A program made the translations under genes and the position numbers. The notes under the pieces are model-generated. The model did not search any database. It saw nothing but the letters and a program-made list of their open reading frames with translations, and was not told where the DNA came from. Shown piece by piece: positions 61,310-64,000 of a DNA stretch of 64,000 nucleotides. The DNA comes from Albula goreensis. Taxonomy: Eukaryota; Chordata; Actinopteri; Albuliformes; Albulidae. Within the stretch, counting starts at the first letter, position 1. Each line of letters starts with the position of its first letter. The DNA lies in NCBI GenBank assembly GCA_022829145.1, contig CM040742.1:3681158-3745157 (forward strand), in the 5' to 3' direction.

Positions 61310-61990
61310 TTTTTTGTTTAACCTTTATTTTACCAGGAGAGTCCCATTGAGACAGAATCTCTTCTGCAGGGGAGACCGGGCCAAGGCAACAGCTCAGTTA
61401 AAAGATATTAGAAGGAGAACAGCATATTAAAATAAAATGCAACACAGTACAAACAGACACAACTCTTGGGGGTTACACAAAAGATGCATGCACAGACTGA
61501 TTGACAGAGATGCATACATGTAACTAGCATCACATGATGGAATAAGTATTAACAGAAAGCCGATGAAATGAGTGTGCCATGCTTGGGATTAACCTGCCGC
61601 TCATTCCAGGACCAGGGGCCATAATAAAACAGACTCCTCTTGCTGGCTTCTGTCCACACATTCGATACCTTGACATGCAGTCCAACATTAGATCTTAAAG
61701 TATGTGTACTTTGAGTGGGTAACAACTTTGAACTTATACATGTAGTTAACTTTCCAAGCATGGCCTTATAGATGAATATATGCCAGTGTTGAATCCTACA
61801 TATACCAAAGGATGTCCAATTTTCCAAGTTACATAAGGTACAATGATGCATTTAATAGCCTGGATTTGTAATATAGCTGAGGGCAGCATGATAAAGAAGG
61901 TCGAGTTTGAACAAAATTGATGGACAAGCAAAGTGGTAAATTATGTCACCATAATCTATCTGAGGCAGGAATTGCCCTGCAACCAGCTGT
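61310..61990 (-). pseudogene. LINE ORF2 C-terminal remnant with 3' tail
   Basis: On the minus strand an open stretch at 61851-61549 reads FIYKAMLGKLTTCISSKLLP, then THTLRSNVGLHVKVSNVWTE and RSLFYYGPWSWNERQ. This resembles the C-terminus of fish L2/Rex-type reverse transcriptase ORFs (LRSxxxLxVPRVRT...FSxxAPxLWN). It is followed by the 3' tail at 61400-61311, CTTGGCCCGGTCTCCCCTGC to CCTGGTAAAATAAAGGTTAA, the same tail class as at 2748-2820. The element is 5'-truncated, and lies in the same orientation as nrxn2. Confidence 0.65.
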
Positions 61991-63247
61991 TCGCGTGAAG
62001 ACATGGAAAAAATGACTTCAACCTGTATAAAAAGCCCTATGTGAACTTAAGTTTCGTAGCGAGAGTTTCAATGTGCTTTATAAGCATCACCTAATGGAGA
62101 TGACACACAAGTTACATTGTTTACGTTTGAAATTCATGAACATCCATAGCAGAGTGGCGACCACTGGGGCGGCTGTTTTTGATGCAGCTGTAATTCCGGC
62201 AGCTGGGTATTGTACTTCTAGCCCCACCATTACCACATATGGACACAGGTCCAGATTGGCGAGGCTACAATTGGCTCAGAGTTGCTAGGGAACATCGGGG
62301 GTGAAACCTTCGTCTCATTGCTCTGTAGTGACAGCTCAACTCCACCTGCACTGTGCAGGCTGAACAGCACTGTGTGTTGGATGACGGTGTGCTCACTCCT
62401 GATTTGAAAAAACAACATTCCAGCAATGAGATGGGCCCACAATTATAGTTTAGAATCCCAGACGAGGAAATTGAGAAACTGGAATGAAATGTCATTAAAA
62501 AAGATAAAAGTTTGGCACTGGTCATTGGTTTCTAGCTCTTTTCTTCTGACTGCCTAAAGCAAGCAGGAGAGGACAAGATAACGAAAAGCATATAACACGA
62601 AAACAAAAGCTGGGTAAAATGAACACATATCCCACAATGCAGTGTCCCACAACATGACCCTGGTGGCAGACAGGGTTTGGTCCAGATAAGCTGAGCTGAG
62701 CTCTCATTAAATTAGGTTTCACTGAGCTGTTAATTTAATGGAATTTGGCATTATAAGTGTCATCTATAAGGCCAGTTTGACAGATAAAGACTCTTGGAAG
62801 TGTGCTCAATCAGAAACAAGGTAGGTTTAGTCTGTAATACGTATTCTATCAATTTTTGTCAGTCGAACAAATTAGTTATACAGATAGGTATAGAGTTTTA
62901 TTGATTGAGTGATTAATTATTCAATGGGGCTTAGAACAAGTAAATGAACAACTAATTAAGCTTAATTAAACAACTAATTAAGCTGCGCCTAATTTTTTCA
63001 AGGGATGGATATATCCAGAAAGAAAAAATATGTTGAATTTACAACTTTAAATATTCATCAGCAGAAATACAGTTCAGAACAGCATTTTTCCTTTGGCAAA
63101 TAATACACAGCAGGCTAAATACAATTCAAAAGCTATACTCTGGAACTCAATGAGGTCCAGCACAGACAGTCCTGCTGGCATTGAAGCAAGCCACAGCAAT
63201 GGTCTGGGCAACAGGTTTTGAGAGAGAACACCATATAGAACAATCTA

Positions 63248-63703
63248 CAGCGAACCCTTAAACTGGGCTAATTGGAGGAAAAGGGAGTACGATATAACAG
63301 GGTGATAATAAAAACCACACACAGTAGTCCCACCTCGGCTGTGGAACCAAGACATATTTACTCAGAGTTCGGTGTACAACAATACTTGTACTGTGTAAGT
63401 TTAATTAAGTTTAAAAAGAATCCTTTGTGATATGATGTGGCACCACCAGGGAACTGAGAAAGAGGTAAATAAAAAGAGGTAAGTAAGGGAAAGAGAGAAC
63501 AGTGAAAGGAGATGGGAGACAGAGAAAGAAGAGAAAGAGAGGGGAGTAAAGAGAGAAAAAGAAGACGACAGAAAAGTGCAAGCAAAACAAAAAGGGGAAT
63601 TTTAACGAATATTAACCAGAAGAGACCATGAATGTAACAGCAGACATGGTCAGTTATAACCAAAATCCGTTTTAACAAGGTCCGCTATAACGAGGGTTTA
63701 CTG
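63248..63703. mobile_element. possible Tigger/pogo-like non-autonomous element
   Basis: The right end reads, on the minus strand, CAGTAAACCCTCGTTATAGC followed by GGACC, which is the typical Tigger/pogo terminus. The left end starts CAGCGAACCCTTAAACTGGG. Both ends are flanked by TA (63246-63247 and 63704-63705). The left repeat matches only in its first 11 or so bases, so the left boundary is tentative. Interior is GA-rich with no transposase. Confidence 0.45.
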
Positions 63704-64000
63704 TATCTCCCTTCTCCATTACAACGCACACACACACAAAACCGTGTTTACTTTACAAAGGAAGTCTTTCTTCTACCAATTTAATTTAATTTCCCACTGT
63801 AATAATTTCTATACAATATAAATACATGCCATTAAGGGGGAAAAAACATACTTGCAATTTGGAGGTATTTACAGAGAGATTAGTATTAGGGTTCCATGAC
63901 ATTAGTGCTTCTCTCTGCACCAGGGGATGTATCGACCCCATTAAAGCATGCAGCCTTCAGGATCTGTGCTTTTTAAAGATGAATCCTGTGCCGCGGTAAT

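Larger units (their letters stand above)
59572..64000 (-). other. nrxn2: nrxn2 intron (partial), upstream of the LNS6 exon
   Basis: No coding exon was found above 59571, so the preceding LNS6 exon (IFGKxGGL...DRLAIGF region in neurexins) lies outside the window. The stretch holds a LINE remnant at 61310-61990 and a Tigger-like element at 63248-63703. The remainder, including 59580-61300 and 62000-63240, shows nothing recognisable beyond a C-run at 60056-60064 and a GCTAGCTAGCTAGC run near 60897-60912. Confidence 0.85.

Overview
The window is non-coding-rich vertebrate DNA from a ray-finned fish, very probably a teleost. The clues are spliced vertebrate coding exons, fish-type tRNA-derived SINEs ending in the 'ggataaaacgtctgctaaatg'-type tail, a hAT-like foldback element, fish-type LINE tails and many long CA repeats. 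The species cannot be named from the sequence.

One gene is certain. The minus strand carries the 3' part of a neurexin gene, nrxn2 (nrxn2a or nrxn2b cannot be told apart here). Five coding exons read from high to low coordinates: an LNS6 exon (59571-59400), the 90-nt splice-site-4 (SS4) cassette (45524-45435), the end of LNS6 plus the Thr-rich stalk (32482-32160), the acidic Cys-loop exon (23081-23003), and the terminal exon (16671-15780) with stalk, transmembrane helix and the cytoplasmic tail ending in EYYV. All junctions are GT-AG and their phases fit together (0/1, 1/1, 1/0, 0/1, 1/stop). Introns of about 13.9, 13.0, 9.1 and 6.3 kb separate them, and the region above 59571 belongs to a further intron whose upstream exon is outside the window. 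The alpha and beta promoters are outside the window.

Two alternative-splicing regions stand out. The SS4 cassette is followed in the intron by six UUAA motifs within 44 nt, the expected response element for KHDRBS (SAM68/SLM2) proteins. The terminal exon has a distal acceptor (16671, itself a NAGNAG tandem) and an internal acceptor (16087), the SS5-type choice. The optional 584-nt stretch between them is not a multiple of three and has two single-base frame breaks, whereas the short form is intact.

Positions 1 to about 14.6 kb lie downstream of nrxn2 and hold mobile-element remnants, microsatellites and one weakly supported candidate exon (448-293, minus). The introns hold SINE, LINE, hAT-like and Tigger-like remnants, three long CA/TG arrays, an (ATCT)25 array, a 54-55 bp minisatellite, CpG-dense patches and an exact CTCF core motif. 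No rRNA, functional tRNA, CRISPR or bacterial feature was seen. I found no previously undescribed system. The most useful leads are the frame-broken SS5 insert, the SS4 control element and the candidate downstream exon.
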